Shown piece by piece: positions 17,337 through 26,263 of a stretch of 64,000 nucleotides of DNA. Below the pieces are notes generated by a model. That model was given only the letters and a program-made list of their open reading frames with translations, was not told where the DNA came from and ran no database searches. Both the position numbers and the translations under genes were made by a program. The stretch is from NCBI RefSeq assembly GCF_024385465.1, contig NZ_JANFLS010000004.1, positions 1 through 64,000 on the forward strand. Direction: 5' to 3'. Positions within the stretch are counted from its first letter, which is position 1. Each line of letters starts with the position of its first letter. This DNA is from Arthrobacter sp. zg-Y844. Its GTDB lineage: Bacteria > Actinomycetota > Actinomycetes > Actinomycetales > Micrococcaceae.

Positions 17337-19700
17337 TCAGCCCAGCGGTGCCACGTCCGCCGGACAGTGCAGCCGCCGGGTGTGGTCCACTACCCGGACG
17401 GTTCCCGTCAGGGTAACACCGGCGGTTGCCCGGATATCAGTGCTGGAAGCCCCGAGCCGCAGCTCCAGCTCACCGGGCTCCACAATGCGCTGCCCGTCCC
17501 GCCCGGTGAAGGACGCGGCGTCGGCCGGAACCGTAAACCGCACCTTCGCCGCTTCCCCCGAGCGCAGCGGGACGCGGGCGAACCCGGCCAGCCGCTGCAC
17601 CGGACGCACCACCGAGGCCACCGGATCGTGCAGGTAGAGCTGGACGATCTCGACACCGTCGCGCTCGCCGGTGTTGGCCACGGTCACGGAAACGGACGTT
17701 TCGCCGTCCACGCCGAACTCTGCCGGACCGTCCAGGGCGATACCCGACCAGTCGAAGCTGCTGTAGCCCAGCCCGTGGCCGAACCCGAAGGCCGGCGTCG
17801 GGTCGATGCTGGACACGTCGCTCAACTGTGCGAGCGGAGCGGCCAGATAGGTGGACGGCTGGGCGCCGGGGGAGGCCGGAACGCTGACCGGCAGCCGGCC
17901 GCTGGGATTCACCCTGCCGCTCAGCACACCGGCGATTGCCGGCCCGCCCTCTTCGCCGGGGAAGAACGCGTGCACAATGGCGGCGGCTTCCGTGACTGCG
18001 CGGCCCAGGGCATAGGGGCGCCCGGTCAGCAGCACCAGTACTACGGGTTTGCCGGTGTCCAGCAGTTCATCCAGCAGCTGCTGCTGCACTCCGGGCAGGA
18101 CCAGCGATTCGGTGTCGCAGCCTTCGCCGCTGGTGCCGCGTCCGAAGAGTCCGGACCGGTCGCCCAGCACGGCCACGACGACGTCGGCCTCCCGGGCGGC
18201 GGACAGTGCGTCGGCGAATCCGTCCGTCTCAGGCCCGTCCACGCTGCAGCCGGCGGTCACGGTCATTGCGCTGTCCGGGAACTCGCCGCGCAGCGCTGCC
18301 GCGACGGTGGGCAGCTCGATTCCCGCTGCCACCTCCGGGTGCTGCACACCCACGTGGGCGGGGAAGGAGTAGCAGCCGAGGAACGCCATCGGGTTGTCGG
18401 CGTTGGGTCCAACGACGGCGATCCGGCCCGGCGCTGCCAGCGGCAGGATTCCGTTGTTAGCGGTGAGGATCAGTGCCTGCTCTGCGACCTCGGCCGCTAG
18501 GGACCGGTTCTCCGGACGGTCCAGGTTCACCGAACCCAGCACGCCGGGCGAGTCCGTGAGGTCCATACCGGCCAGGGCCGAGGGCACCGCGGACCAGTCC
18601 GGATCCAGCAGCCCGAGTTCGACCTTCTGGGTCAACACCCGCAGCAGTGCAGTGTCGATGACGGCTTCATCCAGCCGTCCGGACTCCAGTTCTTCGATGA
18701 GCTGCTCGCCGAAGGCATCCACGGTGGGAAGTTCCACGTCCACGCCGGCGGTCAGCGCCGCCGCAGCCGCCTCGCCGAGCGAACCGGCCACCCGGTGCAG
18801 TTCCTTGAGGAAGCTGATTCCGAAGTAGTCGGCCACCACGGTGCCGTCGAAACCCCACGTCTCGCGGAGCAGGCCGGTGAGCAGCGAGCGGTCCGCAGCG
18901 GAGGGGACGCCGTCGACGTCGGTATAGGCGTGCATCACCGAGCGCACCCCGGATTCCCGCACGGCCATTTCGAAAGGCACCAGCAGGACGTCCGCGCGTT
19001 CGCGCATGCCGACGGAGACCGGGGCCAGGTTGCGGCCGGCCTTGGATGCCGAGTAGCCGACAAAGTGCTTCAACGTGGCCACCACGCCCGCACCTTCAAG
19101 TCCGCGGATGTAGGCGGAGGCGATGCTGCCCACCAGATACGGGTCTTCGCCGATGGTCTCCTCCACCCGACCCCAGCGGGCGTCGCGGACGACGTCGAGC
19201 ACGGGAGCGAGGCCCTGGTGCACGCCGACCGAGCGCATGTCGGTGCCGATAGCCGCACCGATCCGGCCGATCAGTTCCGGGTTGAACGTGGCACCCCAGG
19301 ACAGCGGCACGGGATACGCCGTGGCACCCCAGGCTGCGAACCCGGCCAGGCATTCCTCATGTGCCATGGCCGGGATGCCGAACCGGTTGGACTCGGCGAT
19401 CCGCTGCTGGGTGCGCATCAGGGACAGGGCGCCCATGCCGGCGTCGACGGGCAGGGTGCCGAACGGCCGGGTGAGCTGTCCCAGCCCGTTCGGCAGGAGA
19501 TCCTCCAGCGGCACCGGTTCCTTCATGTCGTGCTGGTGGGGTGCCACCTGGCCGCCTTCGCTGGAGGCACCGACCCAGACGCCGAAGAGCTGGGCCACCT
19601 TTTCCCGCAGCGTCATCTGCTCCGCCAGCCGGGCGGCGCGCTCGCGGGCGGTCAGGGAGGTGTCCCGCCAGGGGAGGTGCTGGACTGTTGTTTCTGTCAT
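17337..19700 (-). CDS. Glycoside hydrolase family 3, probable beta-xylosidase
   Basis: A 787-residue GH3 enzyme with N-terminal TIM barrel, C-terminal alpha/beta sandwich and a fibronectin-III-like end domain. KHF (211-213) and the nucleophile in TVVADYFGI (Asp291) are present. The ADYFGI form resembles bacterial beta-xylosidases more than classic beta-glucosidases. No signal peptide, so oligosaccharides are cut inside the cell. Two nucleotides separate it from the upstream permease. With CE7 esterase next in the operon and xylA/xylB beside it, xylo-oligosaccharides are the likely substrate; beta-glucosidase or arabinosidase side activity cannot be excluded. Confidence 0.9.
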   Translation of the reverse strand: MTETTVQHLPWRDTSLTARERAARLAEQMTLREKVAQLFGVWVGASSEGGQVAPHQHDMKEPVPLEDLLPNGLGQLTRPFGTLPVDAGMGALSLMRTQQRIAESNRFGIPAMAHEECLAGFAAWGATAYPVPLSWGATFNPELIGRIGAAIGTDMRSVGVHQGLAPVLDVVRDARWGRVEETIGEDPYLVGSIASAYIRGLEGAGVVATLKHFVGYSASKAGRNLAPVSVGMRERADVLLVPFEMAVRESGVRSVMHAYTDVDGVPSAADRSLLTGLLRETWGFDGTVVADYFGISFLKELHRVAGSLGEAAAAALTAGVDVELPTVDAFGEQLIEELESGRLDEAVIDTALLRVLTQKVELGLLDPDWSAVPSALAGMDLTDSPGVLGSVNLDRPENRSLAAEVAEQALILTANNGILPLAAPGRIAVVGPNADNPMAFLGCYSFPAHVGVQHPEVAAGIELPTVAAALRGEFPDSAMTVTAGCSVDGPETDGFADALSAAREADVVVAVLGDRSGLFGRGTSGEGCDTESLVLPGVQQQLLDELLDTGKPVVLVLLTGRPYALGRAVTEAAAIVHAFFPGEEGGPAIAGVLSGRVNPSGRLPVSVPASPGAQPSTYLAAPLAQLSDVSSIDPTPAFGFGHGLGYSSFDWSGIALDGPAEFGVDGETSVSVTVANTGERDGVEIVQLYLHDPVASVVRPVQRLAGFARVPLRSGEAAKVRFTVPADAASFTGRDGQRIVEPGELELRLGASSTDIRATAGVTLTGTVRVVDHTRRLHCPADVAPLG

Positions 19701-19702
19701 GT

Positions 19703-20521
19703 CTACTTTCCGCCAACGCCCATAAGGCCCTGGACCAGTGCGCGGCGCGCAAAGAGGTACACCAGCAGGACGGGAACCATGGAGAGCATCACAGCGGCGA
19801 GGATGCCCGGCACGTTGATCCCGTACTGGGTTTGGAAGTTGAAGAGGCCAAGCGTGATCACCTTGGTGGATTCCGACTGGGTCAGGATCAGCGGCAGCAG
19901 GAACCCGTTCCAGCCCTGCAGTGCGGCGAACACCGCAATCGTGGACAGCCCGCCCTTGGACAGCGGCAGCACCAGGCGCAGGAAGGTGCGTGTGGTGGAA
20001 GCTCCGTCCACGGACATGGCTTCGTAGAGTTCGGGGGTGATGTCCCGCATGGTCCCGGAGAGGATCAGCGTGCAGATCGGCAGTGCGAACGCGGCAGTGG
20101 GGAGGATGATGCCCAGCAGGGTGTCATACAGGCCCACCGAGTTGATCAGGTAGAACATCGGCACAATCACTGCCTGGACCGGAATGGCCAGCCCGAGCAG
20201 GAAGAACCGGAAGATCAACGTTGTGGAGCGGGACTGGCTGCGCACAATTGCGTAGGACAGCGGCGGCACCACCAGCAGGACTATGCCCACCACACCGGCC
20301 GTAACCAGGAAGGTGTTCAGGAAGTACTTGCCGAAACCGCTGTCGAAGACCAGCAGGAAGTTCTCGAAGGTCAGGCTTGTGGGCACGGACAGCGGGCCGT
20401 TGGCGCTGAACTCGGCACGGCTCTGCACGCTGGCGGCAACCATGACGTACAGCGGCAGGGCAACGATCAGGAGCCAGACGGTGACCGCGGCTCCGGCAAT
20501 GTAATTGGGGCGGGTACGCAT
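19703..20521 (-). CDS. Carbohydrate ABC transporter permease (MalG type)
   Basis: Start ATG 20521 overlaps the stop of the upstream permease (TGATG), indicating coupled translation; the longer frame to 21202 is a shadow of that permease. The 272-residue protein has six predicted membrane segments and the EAA-type cytoplasmic loop (ELYEAMSVDGASTTRTFLRL, about 183-202) that contacts the ATPase. It forms the channel with the other permease. No ATPase gene is in the operon, as is common in actinobacteria that share one MsiK-like ATPase among sugar importers. Confidence 0.9.
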   Translation of the reverse strand: MRTRPNYIAGAAVTVWLLIVALPLYVMVAASVQSRAEFSANGPLSVPTSLTFENFLLVFDSGFGKYFLNTFLVTAGVVGIVLLVVPPLSYAIVRSQSRSTTLIFRFFLLGLAIPVQAVIVPMFYLINSVGLYDTLLGIILPTAAFALPICTLILSGTMRDITPELYEAMSVDGASTTRTFLRLVLPLSKGGLSTIAVFAALQGWNGFLLPLILTQSESTKVITLGLFNFQTQYGINVPGILAAVMLSMVPVLLVYLFARRALVQGLMGVGGK

Positions 20522-21471
20522 CAGACTCCCTCCATGGTGCTGCGCATTTTGTCGTAGCCGGAGGCCTTCACCATGATCAGTGAGATGGCGGTGGCCACCA
20601 CCACGAGGACCAGTGCGATGGCGGAACCCATGCCGAAGTTGTAGCGGCGGAAGGCTTCCTCGTACATGTAGAACGCGGTGATGGTGGTGTCCGTCCCGGG
20701 TCCGCCGTTGGTCAGGATCAGCACCGTCTCGAAGGTGGTCAGCCCGCCCACCACCATCAGGATCACCGAGGTGATGATGCTGTTGCGCAGCTGCGGCAGG
20801 GTGATGGAAAAGAACTGGCGTGCCCGTCCGGCGCCGTCGATTTCCGCGGCCTGGTACAGCACCGGCGGAACGGACTTGGCGGCTCCCTGGTAGATCAACG
20901 TGTGGAAGGGGGTGAACTGCCACATACCCACGAAGATGATCACGCCGATGGCAGTGGACTGGTTGCCGAACAGGTTGCCGTCCCCGAACAGCCACTTGAG
21001 CTGCGCCGGAACCCCGAAGTTCGGATCCAGCAATGCGCGCCACAGCACCGAGATGGCGGCGGAGGAGAGCAGCAGGGGGAGGAAGAAGATGGCGCTGAGC
21101 ACGGCGCGGTTCCGCTGCGGTCCTGCTGCCCAGACACCGAGCAGGATGCTCACGGGAGTCTGGGTGGCAACACCCAGCACAATGAACAGCACACTGAGCC
21201 ACAGGCTCTTGAGCATTACCGAATCGCCGGCGAGCGTTTCCCAGTTCTCCGTGCCGACAAACTTCGGTTCGCCCAAGCCCGTCCAGGTCATAAAGGACAG
21301 GACGACGACGGCGATCAGCGGGACCACGGCGAAAAGCAGGAAGAAGACGGTGGCGGGCAGGGTCCAGGCGACGCCCGGACGGTTCAGCCGGGCCCGGCCG
21401 GCCCGCACCGGACGTCCCTTGGAGGGGTTGTCCGGTGCGGCCGGCGGCCGGGGTGGAAGCAGAGTGGTCAT
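20521..21471 (-). CDS. Carbohydrate ABC transporter permease (MalF type)
   Basis: A 316-residue inner-membrane permease with six main hydrophobic segments and the EAA loop (YQAAEIDGAGRARQFFSITL, about 229-248). It lies 20 nt after the solute-binding protein gene and overlaps the next permease by one base. Together with its partner it imports an oligosaccharide delivered by the upstream lipoprotein; operon content suggests a xylo-oligosaccharide. Confidence 0.9.
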   Translation of the reverse strand: MTTLLPPRPPAAPDNPSKGRPVRAGRARLNRPGVAWTLPATVFFLLFAVVPLIAVVVLSFMTWTGLGEPKFVGTENWETLAGDSVMLKSLWLSVLFIVLGVATQTPVSILLGVWAAGPQRNRAVLSAIFFLPLLLSSAAISVLWRALLDPNFGVPAQLKWLFGDGNLFGNQSTAIGVIIFVGMWQFTPFHTLIYQGAAKSVPPVLYQAAEIDGAGRARQFFSITLPQLRNSIITSVILMVVGGLTTFETVLILTNGGPGTDTTITAFYMYEEAFRRYNFGMGSAIALVLVVVATAISLIMVKASGYDKMRSTMEGV

Positions 21472-21491
21472 GGTCTCGGCAATCGGTCCGG

Positions 21492-22799
21492 CTATTTCTT
21501 CAACGACTGCATGGCTTCAATGAAACCGTCTTCGTCGATGCTTCCGGCGAAGAAGTCGGCAACAGCGCTGTGGATGGTGGGTGTTGCGGCCGGCGGGTAG
21601 GCCTGGTCCCAGGACAGCTGGAAGTTAGGCGCATCCTCTACCAGTCCGAACTGGAAGCGGGCGTAGTCCGGGTTGGTCGCCTGGTCCAGGAATCCCTCGG
21701 TGCTGGTGGTGGTGGGCAGGTTGCCGATGGCCATCTGCTCCTGGACAAACTCGTCCGAGTACATCAGCTTCAGGAAGTCACGTGCGGCTTCCGGGTAGCG
21801 GGTGTCCGCCAGGACGGAGTAGTAGTTGTTGGTGTTGCCGACCAGGTTGGCAGGATCTCCCTTGCCGCCCTCGATCTCGGGGAATTCGCTCCAGCCCAGG
21901 CCGCTGGCTGCGAACTCGGGGTTGACGTCCTGGATGGTGGAGTACTCCCAGGAGCCCATCAGTTCGAAGCCCGCCTGGCCGCTGGAGAGCAGGGTGTGGG
22001 AGCCGCCGTCGGTGAACTTCACGGACTGGAAGTTGGTGCCGAAGGCCCCGGTGTCCACCAGTTCACGCAGCATGCCCAGCGATTCCCGGCTTTCTTCGGA
22101 ATCCCAGACGTCGGTGTCGCCGTCGATAGCGGACTGGAAGAGTTCCGGTCCGGCTACGCGGTCATAGACGTAGGAGAACCACATCTGGGTGGGCCATTCG
22201 TCGCCGCCGCCGAGGGCGATAGGGGTCTTGCCTGCAGCCTTGAGTTTCTCGACGGCGTCGAGCAGTTCGTCCCAGGTCTGCGGTGCTTCCTCGATGCCTG
22301 CCGAGGCGAGCACTTCCTTGTTGTGGAAGAGCATCACGGGCTGGGTGCCGCGCATCGGCACTCCGTACGGGGTGTCATCCACCGTGGCGACGTCGAACAC
22401 CGAGGGAAGGAAGGCGTCCTTCAGCTGCGGATCCTCCTCGATGAAGTCATCCAGCGGCATCAGCAGATCTGCATCGACGAAGTCGGAGATGCTGCCTCCG
22501 CCCCAGTTGAAGAAGATGTCCGGTGCAGCGTCGGTGCTCATGACCGTCTGCAGCTTCTGCTGGTATTCGGCGCCGGGGATGGTATCCAGCACCACCTTGA
22601 CGTCGGAGGTCTCATTGAAGCGTTCGACCATGGCGGATTCGACGTCGTTGCTCGCGTCTCCGTAAACGAGGACATGGATCTCATTTTCGGGACGGTCCGA
22701 GGCAGCGGAGTCGCCGCCTCCACAGCCGGCCAGGGTGAGGCTGAGCGCCAGTATGCCGGCGGCAGCCAGGACCGGGGTCCGGGACGAGGGTTTGTTCAT
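21492..22799 (-). CDS. Extracellular sugar-binding lipoprotein of ABC transporter
   Basis: A 435-residue family 1 solute-binding protein. The signal peptide ends in lipobox LAG-C26, so the mature protein is lipid-anchored. The family fold follows with typical segments (VSAMVERFNE-like helix near 55, VPMRGTQPVMLFHNK near 150, FLKLMYSDEF near 355). It captures sugars for the two downstream permeases. It is the first gene of the leftward xylan operon, with LacI-type operators between its start and the divergent regulator. Confidence 0.9.
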   Translation of the reverse strand: MNKPSSRTPVLAAAGILALSLTLAGCGGGDSAASDRPENEIHVLVYGDASNDVESAMVERFNETSDVKVVLDTIPGAEYQQKLQTVMSTDAAPDIFFNWGGGSISDFVDADLLMPLDDFIEEDPQLKDAFLPSVFDVATVDDTPYGVPMRGTQPVMLFHNKEVLASAGIEEAPQTWDELLDAVEKLKAAGKTPIALGGGDEWPTQMWFSYVYDRVAGPELFQSAIDGDTDVWDSEESRESLGMLRELVDTGAFGTNFQSVKFTDGGSHTLLSSGQAGFELMGSWEYSTIQDVNPEFAASGLGWSEFPEIEGGKGDPANLVGNTNNYYSVLADTRYPEAARDFLKLMYSDEFVQEQMAIGNLPTTTSTEGFLDQATNPDYARFQFGLVEDAPNFQLSWDQAYPPAATPTIHSAVADFFAGSIDEDGFIEAMQSLKK

Positions 22800-22812
22800 C
22801 GTTGAACACCTT

Positions 22813-22845
22813 CCGAAAGTTTCGGTATATTGGTCGAAAGTTACT
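22813..22845. promoter_or_regulatory. LacI-type operators upstream of the xylan operon
   Basis: A perfect odd-centred palindrome CCGAAA-G-TTTCGG (22813-22825) is followed by a second, imperfect CGAAAGTT site (22834-22845). A third half-like ACTTTTCGAT is at 22887-22896. CGAA-N-TTCG-type palindromes are classic targets of LacI-family sugar regulators. Their position just upstream of the binding-protein gene and beside a divergent LacI gene fits autoregulated repression. Confidence 0.7.
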
Positions 22846-22938
22846 AGACGCCGTCAGCATAAGATGCGCGTAATGTGATGCGCAACACTTTTCGATAAAC
22901 TGTTGTCCGCGCTGGCTCGAACACCCGAAGGACTACCT

Positions 22939-23964
22939 ATGCAGTCATCACTGCCGCAGAACCCGGTCACGCTGGCGGACCTGGCCTCCGAGGCTGAGGT
23001 TTCACTCTCGACAGTTTCGAAAGTTCTCAACGGCAGAACGGACGTTTCGCGGAAAACGCGCGCGAAAGTCGAGGCGTTGCTGGAGGAGCACGGCTATCGC
23101 CGTAAAGGCGGGGCCAAGTCGCGGCTGCTGGAACTGGTGTTCCACGAACTCGAAAGCGCCTGGGCACTGGAGATCATCCGCGGCGTGGAGAACATTGCCC
23201 GGGAGAAGGGCCTGAGCGTGGTCCTGACGGAGAGCGGCACCCGGCACGCGCCGTCGCCCGAGTGGGTGGAAGGGGTCATCGCCCGCCGGCCAGTTGGCGT
23301 CGTACTGGTCTTTTCCGACCTGGCGCAGGACTCACGCCGGCAACTCGAAGCGCGGTCCATTCCGTTTGTGATCATCGATCCGGCGGGGGATCCTGCTCCG
23401 GATGTGCCGTCCGTGGGGTCGGCAAACTGGTCCGGCGGCATGATGGCCACCCGCCATTTGATCGATCTGGGGCACACCCGGATTGCTGCGATCACGGGGC
23501 CGGAGGACATGATGTGTTCGCTGGCGCGGATTGACGGCTACCGATCTGCGCTGAACAACGCCGCACTGCCGCTCGACCGGGATCTGATTCGGTACGGAAA
23601 CTTCCACGTTGACGGCGGCCGCGATCACGCGCTGGAGCTGCTGTCGCTTCCGGACCGGCCTACTGCCATTTTTGCCGGCAGCGACCTGCAGGCGCTGGGG
23701 GTGCTCGACGCCGCCCGGCAGCTGGGTATCAGCGTCCCGGATGAGCTGTCGATTGTCGGGTATGACGATCTGCAGGTGGCGCAGTGGTCCAGTCCTGCGC
23801 TGACCACCGTGCACCAGCCGCTGATCGAGATGGCCGAAGAAGCTGCCCGGATGGCGGTCCGGTTGTTCGAGGGGGAGCGGCCGAACAACCTGCGCCTGGA
23901 CCTGGCCACCTCGTTGGTGGTGCGGCAGAGTACTGCCCGGGTGCCTGCGGCCGTCACCTCATAG
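22939..23964 (+). CDS. LacI-family transcriptional regulator of the xylan operon
   Basis: ATG 22939 has GAAGGA seven bases upstream; the longer frame from TTG 22903 lacks a site. The 341-residue protein has the LacI helix-turn-helix and hinge (VTLADLASEAEVSLSTVSKV, then a LNGRTDVS stretch) and a periplasmic-binding-like sugar domain ending with the DELSIVGYDDLQVAQW segment. It probably represses the divergent binding protein-permease-GH3-CE7 operon and itself by binding the CGAAAGTTTCG sites, and is released by a xylo-oligosaccharide. The effector is inference. Confidence 0.9.
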   Translation: MQSSLPQNPVTLADLASEAEVSLSTVSKVLNGRTDVSRKTRAKVEALLEEHGYRRKGGAKSRLLELVFHELESAWALEIIRGVENIAREKGLSVVLTESGTRHAPSPEWVEGVIARRPVGVVLVFSDLAQDSRRQLEARSIPFVIIDPAGDPAPDVPSVGSANWSGGMMATRHLIDLGHTRIAAITGPEDMMCSLARIDGYRSALNNAALPLDRDLIRYGNFHVDGGRDHALELLSLPDRPTAIFAGSDLQALGVLDAARQLGISVPDELSIVGYDDLQVAQWSSPALTTVHQPLIEMAEEAARMAVRLFEGERPNNLRLDLATSLVVRQSTARVPAAVTS

Positions 23965-23965
23965 G

Positions 23966-23998
23966 CCCGGCTGGGTCCCGGCTGGGTCTCGGCTGGGT
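23966..23998. repeat. Three 11-bp tandem repeats
   Basis: Units CCCGGCTGGGT, CCCGGCTGGGT and CTCGGCTGGGT stand head to tail immediately after the LacI stop codon. The period is not a multiple of three and no gene covers it. Confidence 0.85.
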
Positions 23999-24038
23999 CC
24001 CGAGGCGCCCGGGTGCCCACTGCTGCCAGCGTCTTTCC

Positions 24039-24119
24039 GTGAGCCCGTGAGCCCGTGAGCCCGTGAGCCCCGTGACGCGATGACGCGGTGAGGCCGTGAG
24101 GCCGTGAGCCGGTGCGCCC
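24039..24119. repeat. 8-bp minisatellite, about ten units
   Basis: Four perfect GTGAGCCC units (24039-24070) are followed, after one extra C, by six degenerate units (GTGACGCG, ATGACGCG, GTGAGGCC twice, GTGAGCCG, GTGCGCCC). It lies between the convergent LacI and DUF222/HNH genes. Likely replication-slippage sequence. Confidence 0.85.
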
Positions 24120-24196
24120 ACGACCCGAGGCGCCCGTGCGCCCGTGACGCCGTGATCCTGTAAGCCGTCCCGACACAAGGACGCCAGGATCTCATG

Positions 24197-24227
24197 CCGC
24201 CGTTTTGCACTCCGCTCAAAACGGCGG
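24197..24227. terminator. Stem-loop at the 3' end of the DUF222/HNH gene
   Basis: A perfect 11-bp stem (CCGCCGTTTTG pairing with CAAAACGGCGG) with a 9-nt loop overlaps the stop codon of the leftward HNH gene. No T-run follows on either strand, so the terminator role is tentative. Confidence 0.5.
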
Positions 24228-26006
24228 TGGGGCTTCAGGAATGTTTTTCTCATGGTCTGTCGTCGCGTGCGCCGTCCCTAGGTCCGGGAGCCGCTGCTTA
24301 TGATCCGTCCGCGGGTCCGTCGGCTGCTGAGAAACCAAATCGAGAAACGGCTCTGCGCGATAGACTCGGCCGGTCGGCGAAGTCCACTCAATCACCCCGG
24401 GGATGGGCTGGCACGCTTTCCAATAGCCCAGAGTCTTGAACCGGTGGTGCCGGCGGCAGAGGTGTTCAAGGTTCCCGTGGTCCGTGGGACCGCCGCGCGC
24501 CCAGTCGATGGTGTGGTCGATGTCCGCATTTGCGGTGCTGACCCGGCAGCCGGGAAACCTGCAGGTTCCGTCCCTTGCGCGGAGCCAGCGGCGAAGCCCG
24601 GCAGGGACCTTTCTGCGCCGTCCCACGCCCAGGATCTCTCCGGTGTGCGGGTTTTGGGCCAGTCCGGTCCATCCGACGGCGTTGCGGGCCAGTCGGCGGG
24701 CTTCTTCGGCGCTGATGGGGCCGTAGCCGTGCAGTTCTGCCGGCTGGTCGTCGGCTCCGAAGAGGGTCTCTGCGCTGATCAGGACCATGATTTCCGCCCT
24801 CGGGACGATTCCATCGTCCGGTCCTGTTGGGCGATCGGGTGCGCCCTCCGGGCCGTTGCCAAAGCCGGTTCCGTCCTCGTCCCGGGTGGCTGCGCCAGTG
24901 TCATTGCTGGTGTGGCCGGTGCCGGGCCGGGTTCCGGACGCGTCTCGGGAACCGGCCTTGTCTCGGGCTCCGGCAGTCGCGAAAAGTCCCCGGCTGCCGC
25001 CCATCAGCAGCTGCGCCAAAATATCGGCACGCAGCTGGTCCGTGGTCCGAGGATCCCCTCCCGCCTGCTCACCCCGCGCCGCAGTGCTGAGAGCGGTATA
25101 GATCTGCTGCGCTTCCGCCGCACGCAGATGAGCCGACAGGCAGGACATACCGTCTTCTTCGCGGTCCAGGGTGACCATGCGCTGCTCGAACGCAGTCAGG
25201 TGCCTTTTGCTGACCGTCTCCGGGAACGTCTTTTCGCGCAGCCGCCGGGCCTTGGCCGAAAACTGCGCCCGCGTCTGACCCTCCGCAGCCTTCAGCAGGT
25301 CGGCCTCGAACCCTGGGAGTTTCTCCGCAGGAACGTTCTGGCACTGCTCCAGGACCACCTGGGCATGCTGGTACGAGAACCGCCCCTCCTCCAGCCCGGT
25401 CAGGGTCGCCGTATGGGTGCCGCACAGCTGCCCGGCCTCACTCAACAGCCGCTGACCGGTCACCTGCGGAACATTCAGGATGGCGGCACATTCGGCAGCC
25501 GCGAGGCTGAAAGCAATCCCGGGTTTATCCCGCTCCGACGGGTCGAAGAACTTGTCCCGGAAGATTTCCTCCATCCGGTTCAATAGGCGGGACCGCTGCG
25601 CCTGTCCCCAGGAAATCAAATGCTCCACCCGGACCAAAGCCTCACCGACCGTGGCTTCGTCAAAGGCTTCGAGGTTCTGCAGGGCCAGTGTGCCGGTGAA
25701 ACCGTCCGGGTAAGCATCAGCAGTGTCCCCGGCGGCGCGGCTTTCAAAGGCCCCGTTCCGAAAAACCTTTTCCACCGGGTCGGCTTCGGCGGAGAAACCA
25801 GAAGGGGCAGCCGTGGAAGTGGAGGCTGGTCCGGTCGTGCCGGCGTCGGGCTTCCCGCCGTCACCGACAGTCACTGCCAGCGCCGCGCAAAACACCGCGA
25901 GAGTTACGGGAGAGCAGGACGCCTCCGCGTCACCAGCCGGCCTTGTCGGCGGCTGGTCCATGCCTGGCTCTTCAGTTGTCGGTTCGGTGTTTCCGAGCTG
26001 ATCCAT
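24216..26006 (-). CDS. DUF222 / HNH endonuclease domain protein (13E12-repeat family)
   Basis: A 596-residue protein. The N-terminal 80 residues are low-complexity; a DUF222 region follows (about 85-330), then an acidic, Gly/Thr-rich insert (about 345-395). The C-terminal HNH segment has RARDGTCRFPGC, DIDHTIDWARGG and LCRRHHRFK, with the Cys and His residues needed for zinc and metal binding. This family is multicopy and variable in actinobacteria; its role is not established, and a nuclease activity is only predicted. The start is uncertain: GAGG stands one base before the ATG at 26006, and an ATG at 25961 is an alternative. A minisatellite sits at the 3' side. Confidence 0.85.
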   Translation of the reverse strand: MDQLGNTEPTTEEPGMDQPPTRPAGDAEASCSPVTLAVFCAALAVTVGDGGKPDAGTTGPASTSTAAPSGFSAEADPVEKVFRNGAFESRAAGDTADAYPDGFTGTLALQNLEAFDEATVGEALVRVEHLISWGQAQRSRLLNRMEEIFRDKFFDPSERDKPGIAFSLAAAECAAILNVPQVTGQRLLSEAGQLCGTHTATLTGLEEGRFSYQHAQVVLEQCQNVPAEKLPGFEADLLKAAEGQTRAQFSAKARRLREKTFPETVSKRHLTAFEQRMVTLDREEDGMSCLSAHLRAAEAQQIYTALSTAARGEQAGGDPRTTDQLRADILAQLLMGGSRGLFATAGARDKAGSRDASGTRPGTGHTSNDTGAATRDEDGTGFGNGPEGAPDRPTGPDDGIVPRAEIMVLISAETLFGADDQPAELHGYGPISAEEARRLARNAVGWTGLAQNPHTGEILGVGRRRKVPAGLRRWLRARDGTCRFPGCRVSTANADIDHTIDWARGGPTDHGNLEHLCRRHHRFKTLGYWKACQPIPGVIEWTSPTGRVYRAEPFLDLVSQQPTDPRTDHKQRLPDLGTAHATTDHEKNIPEAPPPF

Positions 26007-26263
26007 ACCTCAGGATTTCATCCGGCACTGACATTTCCGGGCCCAAACCAGCCCCTAACTGGCCTCCCCGGAAATCGAAAATACCTGTCTTTTCTGCAGC
26101 ACTACCTACCCCGGGAGCCTGGCTCCGGGAGTGCCCGCCGGAGGAGCCCCAACGCCCCCCCAACGCCTCTCAGCACCGACATCTCAGCACCCAGGTTCGA
26201 CGGACCACCTGATCATGGCTAAGGTCAGCGGGACCGATACACCGGAGAGAGAGCCGCCCCGCT

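Noticed and set aside
16944-18500. 518-codon open frame antisense to the GH3 gene
   Set aside because: The other strand has a complete GH3 protein with catalytic residues; this is a high-GC shadow without ribosome site or family features.
19703-21202. 499-codon frame including the MalG-type permease
   Set aside because: Only the part from 20521 is a permease; the rest overlaps the MalF gene out of frame. Start moved to the TGATG junction.
24039-24119. Possible CRISPR array
   Set aside because: Units are 8 bp, contiguous, without spacers, and there are no cas genes; it is a minisatellite.
24216-26006. HNH gene as homing endonuclease or mobile element
   Set aside because: DUF222/13E12 proteins are stand-alone; no intron, intein or inverted repeats surround it.
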